From the NCBI GenBank assembly GCA_040506275.1, contig JBEVXD010000007.1:1-64000 (forward strand): a stretch of 64,000 nt of DNA. The letters are read 5' to 3'. A program made the translations under genes and the position numbers. The notes under the pieces are model-generated. The model was not told the origin of the DNA. It did no database searches and saw only the letters and a program-made list of their open reading frames with translations. Of the stretch, positions 17,707 to 27,105 are shown piece by piece; position 1 is the first letter of the stretch, and each line of letters begins with the position of its first letter. This stretch comes from Thiodiazotropha sp040506275 (lineage in GTDB: Bacteria; Pseudomonadota; Gammaproteobacteria; Chromatiales; Chromatiaceae).

Positions 17707-19230
17707 ATGACACATATTCGCCAGGATGATTTCATCCAAAGCATTGCTGACGCCATACAGTTTATCTCCTACTATCACCCGGCCGATTTTCTCAAGGCAC
17801 TGGGTGAAGCCCATGAGAATGAACAGAGTCCTGCAGCAAAAGATGCGATGGCTCAGATTCTGGTTAACTCCCGCATGTGCGCAGAAGGCCGGCGTCCTGT
17901 CTGTCAGGACACTGGCATGGTAGTGGTGTTCCTGAAAATTGGTATGGAGATCACTTGGGACAACCAACTGACTGTAAATGAGATGGTCAACCAAGGGGTA
18001 CGACATGGATACGCCCATCCAGATAACCTGCTCAGATTCTCAATGGTCAACGATCCTCTGGGTTCACGAAAAAACACCGGCGACAATACCCCTGCCATCA
18101 TCCATACTGAACTGGTAAGCGGCGATAAAGTCGAGGTCAAGATTGCGGCAAAGGGTGGCGGCTCCGAGAACAAATCCCGTTTCAAAGTGCTTAACCCTTC
18201 TGGCTCACTGGTGGAGTGGGTACTTGAAGAAGTCCCCAAAATGGGGGCTGGATGGTGCCCTCCGGGAATGCTTGGGATTGGTGTTGGTGGTAGTGCAGAA
18301 AAGGCGATGCTATTGGCCAAAGAGTCGTTGATGGAACCGATCGACATTCATGAACTCATTGTCCGTGGACCTCAAAACCGCAAACAGGAGTTACGTCTGG
18401 AGCTGTATGAAAAGGTCAATGCATTGGGTATCGGCGCACAGGGTCTTGGCGGGCTTACGACTGTCTTGGATGTTAAGATCAGTGACTTCCCAACCCATGC
18501 CGCCTCTCTACCTGTGGGCATGATTCCAAACTGCGCTGCAACCCGACATGTAGAGTTCACACTGGACGGCAGCGGACCTGCCCTGCTTACTCCGCCACAA
18601 GCCAGTGATTGGCCAGACGTCACATGGGAGGCTTCACCACAGGCGCGCAGGGTTGACCTGGACAAGGTCAACAGAGAGGAGATTGCGAGCTGGAATCCTG
18701 GTGAATTAATCCTTCTGAACGGCAAACTACTGACTGGGCGGGATGCTGCTCACAAACGAATCGCCGATCTCTTCGAAAATGGCGAATCGCTGCCCGAGCA
18801 GGTCGACTTCCAGAATAGATTCATCTATTACGTAGGTCCTGTAGATCCCGTGCGAGATGAAGTGGTTGGGCCTGCAGGTCCTACAACAGCGACACGCATG
18901 GACAAGTTCAGTGAAATGATGCTGGGCCAGGCTGGATTACTTGGCATGGTGGGTAAAGCTGAACGCGGACCCACAGCACTTGAGGCGATCAGAAAGCATA
19001 AAGCAGTCTATCTGATGGCCGTAGGCGGGGCCGCATACCTGGTCTCGAAAGCAATCCGCGGTTCCCGTGTGTTGGCATTTGAGGATCTTGGCATGGAGGC
19101 GATCCGGGAATTTGATGTTGTAGATTTCCCCGTCACCGTTGCAGTCGACAGCCAAGGCGTTTCGGTTCATCAGACAGGTCCTGCCGAGTGGCAGGGCAAG
19201 ATTGGAAAAATACCTGTTGTTACGGAGTAG
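17707..19230 (+). CDS. Fumarate hydratase, class I (iron-sulfur)
   Basis: Class I fumarase interconverts fumarate and malate using a labile [4Fe-4S] cluster. The 507-residue protein contains both family halves: the alpha part with SRMCAEGRRPVCQDTGM, RHGYAHPDNLLRFS, GGGSENKSRFK, and WCPPGMLGIGVGG, and the beta part with GPTTATRMDKFSEMM, KAVYLMAVGGAAYL and LGMEAIREFDVVDFPV. Cluster-ligand cysteines are present in these blocks. The single fused chain matches FumA/FumB-type enzymes. It lies downstream of sucAB and 6 bp before a reductase gene with which it probably shares a transcript. Confidence 0.95.
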   Translation: MTHIRQDDFIQSIADAIQFISYYHPADFLKALGEAHENEQSPAAKDAMAQILVNSRMCAEGRRPVCQDTGMVVVFLKIGMEITWDNQLTVNEMVNQGVRHGYAHPDNLLRFSMVNDPLGSRKNTGDNTPAIIHTELVSGDKVEVKIAAKGGGSENKSRFKVLNPSGSLVEWVLEEVPKMGAGWCPPGMLGIGVGGSAEKAMLLAKESLMEPIDIHELIVRGPQNRKQELRLELYEKVNALGIGAQGLGGLTTVLDVKISDFPTHAASLPVGMIPNCAATRHVEFTLDGSGPALLTPPQASDWPDVTWEASPQARRVDLDKVNREEIASWNPGELILLNGKLLTGRDAAHKRIADLFENGESLPEQVDFQNRFIYYVGPVDPVRDEVVGPAGPTTATRMDKFSEMMLGQAGLLGMVGKAERGPTALEAIRKHKAVYLMAVGGAAYLVSKAIRGSRVLAFEDLGMEAIREFDVVDFPVTVAVDSQGVSVHQTGPAEWQGKIGKIPVVTE

Positions 19231-19236
19231 TCCACC

Positions 19237-20223
19237 ATGACCTCTTATAGCGCTTTCCGAATACACTTTGACAATTCACAGCACTCTGCCGGCATTGAAG
19301 AGCTTATACCGACGCCACCGGATAAAGGTGAAGTAGTGATCCGGGTACAATACTCCAGCATCAACTACAAAGATGCCCTGGCCGGCACAGGCAAGGGAAA
19401 GATATTGAGACACTTTCCTCTCACTGGGGGTATAGATGCAGCTGGAGAAGTAGCAGAGAGCAATGACAGACGCTTCAAAGAAGGCGATCCGGTTATTGTC
19501 ACAGGCTATGAACTCTCGGCAACCTCTGATGGTGGATATGCAGAATACCTCAGAGTACCTGCTGATTGGGTCATCCCCCTACCTGAGGGTCTTACCCTGG
19601 CCCAATCAATGGGACTCGGTACTGCGGGCTTCACCGCAGGCTTGGCATTGTACCGAATGGAAATCAACGGCCAACGTCCGGATATGGGTCCTATTCTGGT
19701 AACAGGTGCTACTGGCGGTGTCGGCTGTCTCGCTGTCAATATATTCGACGGCGAAGGTTTCGAGGTTCATGCCGTAACAGGAAAGCAGGAACAACACGCA
19801 TTTCTGGAACACCTTGGCGCCCAGGAGATACTTGGCCGGGAACAGGTCACCTCCTCACACCACGCTTTGGAACGAGGAACCTGGGGTGGAGCGGTAGATA
19901 ATGTTGGCGGTGAAATGCTTGCAAGCATTGCCACTAAGATCAAACCCTGGGGTAGTATTGCCTCCATTGGCCTGGCGGGCGGTCACCTGTTAAATACAAC
20001 TGTAATGCCCTTTATTATCAGAGGCGTCAGCCTGCTTGGCATCGATTCCGCCAGCTGCCCTCATGAGATTCGTATGGAGATTTGGCAACGTCTTGCAACG
20101 GATCTTAAACCAAGACACTTGGATGATATCGTTCAACAGACTGTTAGTCTGGAACAACTGCCTGATACCTTTGATCAAATGCTATCCGGGCAAATACATG
20201 GACGAACCCTGGTGACTATCTAG
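19237..20223 (+). CDS. YhdH/AcuI-type NADPH-dependent quinone oxidoreductase family protein
   Basis: This 328-residue medium-chain dehydrogenase/reductase lacks the zinc-binding residues of alcohol dehydrogenases and matches the YhdH/AcuI group, whose characterised members reduce acryloyl-CoA to propionyl-CoA with NADPH. Visible blocks are SSINYKDALAGTGKGKI, PLTGGIDAAGEV, GTAGFTAGLALYRME, the nucleotide-binding VTGATGGVGCLAVNI and WGSIASIGLAGG. It starts 6 bp after the fumarase stop. The substrate in this organism is uncertain; acryloyl-CoA is a reasonable guess from the family. Confidence 0.88.
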   Translation: MTSYSAFRIHFDNSQHSAGIEELIPTPPDKGEVVIRVQYSSINYKDALAGTGKGKILRHFPLTGGIDAAGEVAESNDRRFKEGDPVIVTGYELSATSDGGYAEYLRVPADWVIPLPEGLTLAQSMGLGTAGFTAGLALYRMEINGQRPDMGPILVTGATGGVGCLAVNIFDGEGFEVHAVTGKQEQHAFLEHLGAQEILGREQVTSSHHALERGTWGGAVDNVGGEMLASIATKIKPWGSIASIGLAGGHLLNTTVMPFIIRGVSLLGIDSASCPHEIRMEIWQRLATDLKPRHLDDIVQQTVSLEQLPDTFDQMLSGQIHGRTLVTI

Positions 20224-20271
20224 GGTAGTTCTTCATACTCTTCCTCATACCCAATGGGAACGAGGTCAATC

Positions 20272-20357
20272 GTAGGTCGGATAAGCAGAGCGCCATCCGA
20301 CAATGCCCTATGGCAATCATATATACAGTCGGATGGCGCTCCGCTTATCCGACCTAC
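20272..20357. repeat. Inverted repeat pair (GTAGGTCGG family), likely bidirectional terminator
   Basis: Two 30-bp arms, 20272-20301 and 20328-20357, are reverse complements with one mismatch, separated by 26 bp. They lie between the convergent YhdH-type gene and glgC, so the hairpin could terminate both. A diverged single arm of the same family lies at 22718-22747, which shows that it is an interspersed repeat. Confidence 0.8.
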
Positions 20358-20366
20358 TCCAAATCC

Positions 20367-21587
20367 CTAACAGAATTGATACCCCTTCGGCACTACAACA
20401 ACACCTTTGTCGGAAATAGTGAAACGCACTTCATCCAGTTCTTTGTCGAAACCGATTCGTTCACCTGGCGGAATAACAACACCCTTGTCGATAATACAGT
20501 TTTCCAACTCAGCACCATCTCCAACCTTGACACCTTCAAACAGAATTGAGTTATGGATCACTGCTTCGTCACCGATATAGACATTGGGAAACAGAATTGA
20601 ACGCTGAACGCTCCCCCCCACGATGACCACTCCATTGGCAACGATTGAGTTGATAAAGATACCTTCACTACCGGAAAGACCCGGTACAGTACGGGCTGGA
20701 GGGTATTGAGCGTGATGGGTTCGAATCGGCCACTCCGGTTGATAGAGATCCAATGCAGGTTGAGGATCGAGCAGCTGCATATTCGCTTCATAGTAACTAT
20801 CTAGCGTCCCCACATCCCGCCAATACCGATCAGGGCTTACACGCCCAGCCTCGCCACCAAAACGATAAGCGTAGACCCCAGCCTCATTGATCAGTTTCGG
20901 TAGAATGTCGTAACCAAAATCGTGCCCGGAACCATCTATTGTGTGGTCTTCTTCCAGAATCGAGATAAGCCGATCTATAGAAAAAACATAGATCCCCATT
21001 GATACCAGTGCCGTATCCTCCCCAGGCTTCGAGGGTTTTGGCTGTTCAGGCTTCTCTTCGAAATCAGTCACATGTCCCTGATCATCCACCCCCATCACAC
21101 CGAACTGACTGGCTTCTGCCAGAGGCACTTCCATACCTGCCAATGTGACCCCGGAGCTGTGCTCTTCATGAAACGCCAGCATTGGCGCGTAATCCATGCG
21201 GTATATGTGATCACCAGAGAGGATCAGAACCCGCTCGGCACCACTGCGTTTGAGCATATAGAGATTTTGGTAAACCGCATCAGCAGTACCGTCATACCAG
21301 CTGCCCCCGGTTCTCATCTGTGGTGGTACAGCGGTGATATATTCACTCAACTCGGGATTAAACAGGGACCATCCGTCTCTCAGGTGTTTCTGTAAAGAGT
21401 GGGATTTGTATTGGGTTAATACTAAAACTCTTCTCAGACCGGAATGTAGACAATTCGCCAGGGCAAAATCGACTATTCGGTATTGCCCACCAAAGGGCAC
21501 AGCCGGTTTGGTTCGCTCATGAGTCAAGGGCTTCAAACGTGACCCATGCCCTCCAGCAAGAATTACCGTCAGTGTTTTTTCTAACAT
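20367..21587 (-). CDS. glgC: Glucose-1-phosphate adenylyltransferase
   Basis: GlgC makes ADP-glucose from ATP and glucose-1-phosphate, the committed and allosterically controlled step of glycogen synthesis. The 406-residue protein begins MLEKTLTVILAGG, chosen because AGGAAG lies 7 bp upstream and the family pyrophosphorylase motif GGHGSRLKPLTHERTKPAVPFGG follows at once. Further blocks are SGDHIYRMDY, FEEKPEQP, and YWRDVGTLDSYYEAN; the C-terminal third is the left-handed beta-helix hexapeptide domain (SILFEGVKVGDGAELENCIID). No glgA or glgB is adjacent. Confidence 0.95.
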   Translation of the reverse strand: MLEKTLTVILAGGHGSRLKPLTHERTKPAVPFGGQYRIVDFALANCLHSGLRRVLVLTQYKSHSLQKHLRDGWSLFNPELSEYITAVPPQMRTGGSWYDGTADAVYQNLYMLKRSGAERVLILSGDHIYRMDYAPMLAFHEEHSSGVTLAGMEVPLAEASQFGVMGVDDQGHVTDFEEKPEQPKPSKPGEDTALVSMGIYVFSIDRLISILEEDHTIDGSGHDFGYDILPKLINEAGVYAYRFGGEAGRVSPDRYWRDVGTLDSYYEANMQLLDPQPALDLYQPEWPIRTHHAQYPPARTVPGLSGSEGIFINSIVANGVVIVGGSVQRSILFPNVYIGDEAVIHNSILFEGVKVGDGAELENCIIDKGVVIPPGERIGFDKELDEVRFTISDKGVVVVPKGYQFC

Positions 21588-21758
21588 CGGATCGCTTCCT
21601 AGTGTTATTTCGCTATCGGATAAGTCACTAGCAAAAAACAGTCCTATATCTGAGCCTATAGTAAAAAAACATTCTGTACACACTTAACACTGAGAACAGA
21701 CAGAATGGAATGATCTGAGTTACTTATGGATTAGTTTATTCTCTTTTACAGCGCCTTT

Positions 21759-21857
21759 GGTGGGGCATGGCCCCACCCTACTGAAGAGCCGGAGTATCGG
21801 ATATGGCCATGCCCCGCAACAAAACAGCCAGTGTGTAGGGTGGGGCCATGCCCCACC
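21759..21857. repeat. Inverted pair of GGTGGGG-type palindromes (REPIN-like)
   Basis: Copies at 21759-21781 and 21835-21857 face each other and carry the CCCTAC/GTAGGG ends shared by this family; a partial third palindrome (GGCCATGCCCC) lies between. The remaining bases of 21588-22217 show nothing else I recognise. Confidence 0.75.
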
Positions 21858-22217
21858 TATCAAAACTGAATATTGAGGAGGGTAGTCAGGAAAAACCATA
21901 ATCCTAAAAACAGATCATTGTTTTGAGTCAGCAGACTTAGCTATATCACCGAAGATGAATGTAGCAATGCACCATTAAGATTCATGGTTTTTTCAACAGC
22001 CAGACCTATGCACTTTGATAGCGCATATACCGATAGCATTGCACAACATCGATTCAGTCAATGAATTAAACAAGGCAGAGTAGATTTTTGATTAAAAGTA
22101 TGCCAACTCGAGGTGTGAAGCGCATGATAACCTGCCCATCACTAAGCCTTACAACCTGGAAATGCAATACGCTACAGCAGGATATCCATCCTTGATTTGT
22201 TCACGGATCCCTTATCG

Positions 22218-22427
22218 TTAATGCTGCCGATACCCAGAGTCCAGCCAACACTGGGGAAGTGGTTCACCTGAAGGGAATTGCATCTGCGCTTTCAGAAACT
22301 TTTCCGCATCCTGCATCTCTTCGCCTGCATGTAGACGTCCAACGATCTCAGTATGGTTGGGATTGAACAGATCGGGCATGCTCAGTACTTCAACCAACCT
22401 ATCACTATTTTTTTGCATTAAAAACAT
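22218..22427 (-). CDS. Small unknown protein
   Basis: A 69-residue frame with a near-perfect ribosome site (AGGAGG, 7 bp before the ATG). The product is hydrophilic, with VEVLSMPDLFNPNHTEIVGR, HAGEEMQDAEKF and a C-terminal FPSGEPLPQCWLDSGYR that looks like a conserved signature. I do not recognise the family. The strong ribosome site, and an isolated position with gaps of 540-630 bp on both sides, argue for a stand-alone gene. Confidence 0.6.
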   Translation of the reverse strand: MFLMQKNSDRLVEVLSMPDLFNPNHTEIVGRLHAGEEMQDAEKFLKAQMQFPSGEPLPQCWLDSGYRQH

Positions 22428-22969
22428 TTATAACCTCCTGTAGTTCCAGATGGGAAATAATGTTTACCCTCTAACTATAATTATGGTTTAGCCGGTACAA
22501 TTTTCAATAGACCTCAGCCATGACGATATGCGGGTTATATCATCCCGGAGACCTCAGGAATCCTGTAATATTGTTGTGATCTTGTGAGTACTTTTCTCGA
22601 GAACCACAGGGTCTTGCCTGCTGCACGATACCAAGTACCAGACAAGTGCCAAACCCGAAGTTGATTGGAAAAACGTAACGCATTTTGACATTTTTCGTGT
22701 AATCACTAAGGAGAATTGTCGGATGACGCTCTGCTAATTCGACCTACAATTCAGTCTTGGCAAACCCGGCTGAACAGGGTCTTACTGATTCAATTACACG
22801 TCGTTAACAAATCCCTTTTCAACGGTAGTAGGAGTGATGGATTCAAGCCCTATTCTCAGTACAGAAGTTCAATAGCTGAGCATTGAGGGTAATCAGGTCA
22901 ATCTATGTCTACTTGGTGACTTTGCGCGAATTTATTATGCACTATCTGATTCCCTCAAAGCTCATCACT
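22428..22969. other. Intergenic gap downstream of prfC, with one repeat arm
   Basis: This 542-bp stretch holds a single diverged arm of the GTAGGTCGG-family repeat at 22718-22747. I find no coding signal or RNA gene otherwise. Confidence 0.45.
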
Positions 22970-24556
22970 CTAAAGCTCTCTGGTTGACATGAAATCCACA
23001 TCCGGCCATCTTTCAATGGCCAGATCAAGATTGACCCGGGTAGGGGCAAGATAGACCAGCTGATTATCCCCATCCAATGCCAGATTATCGTGGTTCTTCA
23101 ACTTGAACTGTTCAAGCATCTTCTCATCTTCACATTCGATCCAGCGGGTGGTTGCCACATTAACCGGCTCCACAATCGCCTCGACCTTATACTCATGCTT
23201 GAGTCGTTCCACAGCCACATCGAACTGTAGAACACCCACTGCGCCAAGGATAAGGTCGTTATTTTTCATTGGACGAAATACCTGTGTTGCCCCCTCTTCA
23301 CAAAGTTGCAGCACACCCTTTAAAAGTGCTTTCTGCTTCAATGGATCCTTCAACACCACCCGACGAAACAGTTCAGGGGCAAAATAGGGAATGCCCTCGT
23401 ATTTCAGCTCTTCACCATCAGTAAAGGTATCTCCAATCTGAATTGTGCCGTGATTATGCAAACCGATGATATCGCCAGGCCAGGCCTCTTCCACATGACG
23501 CCGCTCGTCGGCCTGAAAAGTGATTGCATTGCTGATCTGCACTGTTTTACCCGTGCGCACATGGCGCATCTTCATACCTTTGCGATAGGTACCTGAACAG
23601 ACCCGAAGAAAGGCAACCCGATCCCGATGTTGGGGATCCATATTGGCTTGAATCTTAAATACAAAGCCGGAGAATTTTTTCTCAGCAGGTTCCACCAGAC
23701 GTTGCTGGGTGTTGCGTGATAGAGGGGCTGGTGCGTATTCGACAAATGCTTCCAGCAGTTCTCTTACACCGAAGTTATTGATTGCAGATCCGAAAAACAC
23801 CGGTGTCAATTCACCTTTGGCATAGGCTTCAAGATCCAGTTCATGACTGGCACCCCGTACCAATTCGATCTCTTCACGCAGCTCTATTGCCTGACTGCCA
23901 ATCTGCTCATCCAATTTAGGGTTGTCGATACCTTCGATAACCTCACCGACCTGGATCTTACCGCCATGGGTGGCACTGAAAAGATGGGTGGTGTCGGTGC
24001 GCAGATCGTAGACCCCTTTCAGACGCTTACCCATGCCAATCGGCCAGGAGACCGGTGCACATTTGATTTTCAACACATCCTCGATCTCATCCAGAATCTC
24101 CAGCGGGTCACGCCCTTCCCGGTCCAGCTTATTCACAAAGGTTAGGATCGGCGTGTCTCGCAGACGGCAAACCTCCATCAATTTGATGGTCCGGGCTTCA
24201 ACGCCCTTCGCGACATCGATCACCATCAGTGCTGAATCCACTGCGGTGAGGGTACGGTAGGTATCTTCAGAGAAATCCTCATGTCCCGGGGTATCGAGCA
24301 GATTGACAATATCATCCCCAAAGGGGAACTGCATGACCGAGGAGGTTACCGAAATACCGCGTTCCTTCTCCATCTCCATCCAATCGGATGTGGCATGACG
24401 CGCCGCTTTACGTCCCTTGACCGTACCCGCCATCTGGATGGCACCCCCAAAGAGCAGTAACTTTTCAGTCAGGGTTGTCTTACCCGCATCGGGATGCGAG
24501 ATGATAGCAAAAGTGCGTCTCTTGTTGATTTCATTGAGAAAATTACTATCAGCCAT
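22970..24556 (-). CDS. prfC: Peptide chain release factor 3
   Basis: RF3 is the GTPase that ejects RF1/RF2 from the ribosome after termination. The 528-residue protein starts MADSNFLNEINKRRTFAII; an ATG 13 codons earlier gives an untypical leader. G1 HPDAGKTT, the switch region DWMEMEKERGISVTSSVM, G3 DTPGHEDF and G4 NKLD are present, followed by domain II (FVFKIQANMDPQHRDRVAFLR) and domain III with VGVLQFDVAVERLKHEY. Length matches E. coli PrfC. It is a single-gene unit. Confidence 0.96.
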   Translation of the reverse strand: MADSNFLNEINKRRTFAIISHPDAGKTTLTEKLLLFGGAIQMAGTVKGRKAARHATSDWMEMEKERGISVTSSVMQFPFGDDIVNLLDTPGHEDFSEDTYRTLTAVDSALMVIDVAKGVEARTIKLMEVCRLRDTPILTFVNKLDREGRDPLEILDEIEDVLKIKCAPVSWPIGMGKRLKGVYDLRTDTTHLFSATHGGKIQVGEVIEGIDNPKLDEQIGSQAIELREEIELVRGASHELDLEAYAKGELTPVFFGSAINNFGVRELLEAFVEYAPAPLSRNTQQRLVEPAEKKFSGFVFKIQANMDPQHRDRVAFLRVCSGTYRKGMKMRHVRTGKTVQISNAITFQADERRHVEEAWPGDIIGLHNHGTIQIGDTFTDGEELKYEGIPYFAPELFRRVVLKDPLKQKALLKGVLQLCEEGATQVFRPMKNNDLILGAVGVLQFDVAVERLKHEYKVEAIVEPVNVATTRWIECEDEKMLEQFKLKNHDNLALDGDNQLVYLAPTRVNLDLAIERWPDVDFMSTREL

Positions 24557-24656
24557 ACCCGTTAAACCTTTATTTACACCTAAATTTACACCCATTTAAA
24601 AAATACCCTTCTTTTACATGTCTAACATGTGAAAAAAGGCTCGCTATTCTACCTGA

Positions 24657-25259
24657 TCAACTGTTATTTGCCCCGACAAATTCGAGCAATAGACTAAAGT
24701 TATGTCCATCTGCTGCTCTAAGAGCATTAATATATTGATCACGGCGTTCGTTCATTGCTTCCAATCTATGTCCACCTGCCCAGTCAATTGCAGGTTCATC
24801 CATAAGCTTTGTCAATATTGCATCAGCCATGATGCGTGAATGACGACCATTCCCATTAGGAAAAGGATGAATAAAAACTAGTCTGTGATGAAAACGTGCT
24901 GCTAGTTCTTTTGGTGGATAGGTACTATTTTCTATCCAGTATTTTGCATCATCGAATAATTGCCTCAATTGAATTGCAATCTGAATAGGATCAACGCCAA
25001 TATTCTTTTCCGTCTTGCGAAAAGAACCTGCCCATTTCCAGACTTTCCCGAATAACTGTTGATGCAGTTTACAAACGAAACCTTCCGTTAGTACATCTGT
25101 GTCCCTTTGCTTTTTAAGCCATTGCATACCCTCAACAACATTGGCTTGTTCCAACTGGTCAAGTTCACCTCTGGTTGTAACATGCTTAAAGCGAAGCCCC
25201 TCTAATGCATCAGGCTCAAGGGGCGTTGCACCATCAGGGTAATCAAAAGCATCACTCAT
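24657..25259 (-). CDS. Mobile mystery protein B (Fic/DOC domain)
   Basis: This 200-residue Fic-family protein has the full active-site motif HPFPNGNGRHSR at about residues 132-143, fitting HxFx(D/N)GNGRxxR, and so should be able to transfer AMP or a related group. Its overall layout with an N-terminal DYPDGATPLEP block matches the family called mobile mystery protein B. Its start overlaps the stop of the HTH gene by 4 bp. The pair behaves as a cassette with patchy distribution and may be a toxin-antitoxin-like or regulatory pair (inference). Confidence 0.85.
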   Translation of the reverse strand: MSDAFDYPDGATPLEPDALEGLRFKHVTTRGELDQLEQANVVEGMQWLKKQRDTDVLTEGFVCKLHQQLFGKVWKWAGSFRKTEKNIGVDPIQIAIQLRQLFDDAKYWIENSTYPPKELAARFHHRLVFIHPFPNGNGRHSRIMADAILTKLMDEPAIDWAGGHRLEAMNERRDQYINALRAADGHNFSLLLEFVGANNS

Positions 25260-25723
25260 TCATCATTCCAAAAATCAGAGGGCATTTTTTCAATAATCTC
25301 GGAAGTGAGCTGATCAACGGCATATGTAAGTTGCTCATCATTTAATGATTGAGCCTCAAGTGCCATTTGAGTAGATGCTGCTTTAATTTGCTCTTTTGCT
25401 TTTTTAACAGCACGTTCTTTAATTACGCTTTCTATTGTTTGTGTCGGTACTACGGCATAGACAAAGCGGCAATTCATAGCTTGAGCCATGTTCTGCATGG
25501 TTTTTAAGGTGACACTACCAGATAACTCACCAGATTCTGCTTGTGAAATTCGCCCCTTGGTAACGTTCAAGCGTTTAGCCAATTGTGTTCCAGACATGCC
25601 AAGTGCTTTGCGAACAGTTTTAAGCCAGCCCTCTGATAGTTTCAGAGGGTAATCGCCAAACTGGAAATAGGCTTGATTTACCTTATCTCTATATTGTTTT
25701 GAAACTATGTCTTGAATACCCAT
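25256..25723 (-). CDS. Mobile mystery protein A (XRE-type HTH)
   Basis: A 155-residue protein with an XRE/Cro-type helix-turn-helix at about residues 35-92 (LGMSGTQLAKRLNVTKGRISQAESGELSG, followed by TLKTMQNMAQAMNCRFVYAVVP), the recognisable core of mobile mystery protein A. The C-terminal part is helical and acidic. It is translationally coupled to the downstream Fic gene (ATGA overlap) and probably represses the pair through the inverted repeats in the A/T-rich leader. Confidence 0.85.
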   Translation of the reverse strand: MGIQDIVSKQYRDKVNQAYFQFGDYPLKLSEGWLKTVRKALGMSGTQLAKRLNVTKGRISQAESGELSGSVTLKTMQNMAQAMNCRFVYAVVPTQTIESVIKERAVKKAKEQIKAASTQMALEAQSLNDEQLTYAVDQLTSEIIEKMPSDFWNDE

Positions 25724-25755
25724 TGGGTCGCCTTTCTATATAAATTGAGTAAATA

Positions 25756-25810
25756 TAGTTTAGTTTAATATATACCATTTTCTGAGTTCTGTATATATAT
25801 AACTAAACTA
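25756..25810. promoter_or_regulatory. Candidate operator: inverted TAGTTTAGTT repeats
   Basis: TAGTTTAGTT (25756-25765) and its exact complement AACTAAACTA (25801-25810) lie 33-87 bp upstream of the HTH gene, in a strongly A/T-rich leader; a further related half-site (AATAGTTTAGCT) follows at about 25820. This fits autoregulation by the HTH protein. Confidence 0.55.
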
Positions 25811-25965
25811 ATTATAGTTAATAGTTTAGCTATATATGCACTATCTATTGATATCAGTAACTTATCAGGCATTCAAAATGGTTAATATGCTTGGCTCGAC
25901 CCTGCATATCCAACCAAAAGTTTATAATTTATTGTATTAAGGTTAGGCGCAAGGGCTTCATCTAT

Positions 25966-26204
25966 TTAGTGACTCCAAAATACGTGGACTTCTTGATAAC
26001 CTGTCTCAACGGCGAAAACATCCCCGCTTAGCTCCATGTCACGCCCCATCTTTTCGTAATCGATATAGAATGCTAAATGCTCAGGCATTTCGCTGGTCTC
26101 GGTGGTTATTAACCCGGCGACTAAGTATGTTGTCTTCAGCCCTTCATATCCGCTGACCTTATACGCTCCAAAACCTTCATAATTATGGATAAAACAAGCT
26201 AATC
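25966..26204 (-). pseudogene. Antirestriction protein ArdA remnant
   Basis: Reading the minus strand from about 26204 to a TAA at 25966-25968 gives an open fragment of about 78 residues. It starts at ACFIHNYEGFGAYKVSGYE and ends SEMPEHLAFYIDYEKMGRD, then MELSGDVFAVETGYQEVHV and FWSH. Both parts resemble ArdA, an acidic DNA mimic that blocks type I restriction enzymes, but the N-terminal third and about 50 codons between the two blocks are missing; the junction is occupied by the 33-bp repeat at 26106-26139. No start codon is usable. I judge it a deletion remnant of a mobile element. The ArdA match is from memory of the family. Confidence 0.6.
26106..26139 (-). repeat. 33-bp interspersed repeat, copy 2 (inside ardA remnant)
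   Basis: The 34 bases TTATTAACCC through TTCAG here are identical to 40140-40173 and, on the other strand, match 7358-7390 with one change. The copy lies exactly at the internal deletion junction of the ardA remnant and stays in frame. Confidence 0.8.
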
Positions 26205-26330
26205 ATGTATGGCTGAAAGGCCTTTGAGTCGAGAAAGCGTGCCTGACTTTGTACATAACAATTGAGTTAAGCCAAAAATTGGCCTGTTTTACTGCCAAAT
26301 AGTAAAATAAGAGATGAATCTAACGCCTAA

Positions 26331-26352
26331 AAATACCAGTTTTCTGGTATTT
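26331..26352. other. Perfect 9-bp hairpin upstream of the CJM1_0395-like gene
   Basis: AAATACCAG, loop TTTT, CTGGTATTT forms a perfect stem about 73 bp before the next gene. It may be a regulatory or terminator hairpin; the orientation is not decided by the sequence. The rest of the 26205-26424 gap is A/T-rich with a TATAAT-like box near 26391. Confidence 0.45.
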
Positions 26353-26424
26353 GACGACGCTTTAACCTTTCAATTTCTAAAAGTTATATATAATTTAACT
26401 GGGTAAGTAGATTATTTGAGTGTT

Positions 26425-27105
26425 ATGGACCTTTCACTTGGCAGGTTATCGGCAGTCAATAACCATTCGTCTCAGTCAGAGCGGATGCCGCTTGCCCGTG
26501 ATGCCACCCCACTCCCCGGTTCGACAGATTCAACTGCAAACCCTGCCACTGAAGAGAGTACAACTCAAAGACCTGTACGGGAGACTGGCCAGGCAAGCCA
26601 ACTTACCCCCGAAGAGCAGGCTCAGGTAAGAGAGTTGCAACAGAGGGACCGGGAAGTAAGGGCTCATGAAGCCGCGCATCGCGCCGCAGCGGGCGGCATG
26701 GTTTCCGGTGGCAGCTATACCTATCAGACAGGTCCTGATGGCAAAAATTACGCAGTAGGTGGAGAGGTATCAATCAGTGGTACCCATACCAGCTCACCAC
26801 AAGAACAACTCAGACAGGCTGAAACCATCCGCCGCGCAGCTTTGGCGCCTGCAGACCCCTCGCCTCAGGATCGCATGGTCGCTGCACAAGCTTCCGCAAC
26901 CGCGTTTCAGGCCCGTGCTGAGATAAGGGCCGAACAACGCCAGGATATAGCTGAACGAAACGAGGAGGCCAAACCTGTAGGGGAAGAATCAGAAGAGAGT
27001 ACTCTGCAGGAGCTCCCAGCTCTAAACCGCCGTGCCATTGCTGCTTTCAGTGGTATTGGGGGCACACTGCACAGCAGCCCATCAACTATTGACGAGATTA
27101 TTTAG
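26425..27105 (+). CDS. Putative metalloprotease, CJM1_0395/SprA-related family
   Basis: The 226-residue product has a disordered Ser/Thr/Pro/Gln-rich N-terminus, then a core with the zinc-protease-like motif HEAAH (within REVRAHEAAHRAAAGG) and the conserved SGGSYTYQTGPDGKNYAVGGEVSI. This matches the SprA-related family, putative metallopeptidases of unknown substrate. After the core come a helical Ala/Glu/Arg-rich stretch and an unstructured tail. The ATG is preferred over a TTG three codons before, but neither has a strong ribosome site. The 3' end overlaps the convergent rimI by 8 bp. Confidence 0.82.
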   Translation: MDLSLGRLSAVNNHSSQSERMPLARDATPLPGSTDSTANPATEESTTQRPVRETGQASQLTPEEQAQVRELQQRDREVRAHEAAHRAAAGGMVSGGSYTYQTGPDGKNYAVGGEVSISGTHTSSPQEQLRQAETIRRAALAPADPSPQDRMVAAQASATAFQARAEIRAEQRQDIAERNEEAKPVGEESEESTLQELPALNRRAIAAFSGIGGTLHSSPSTIDEII

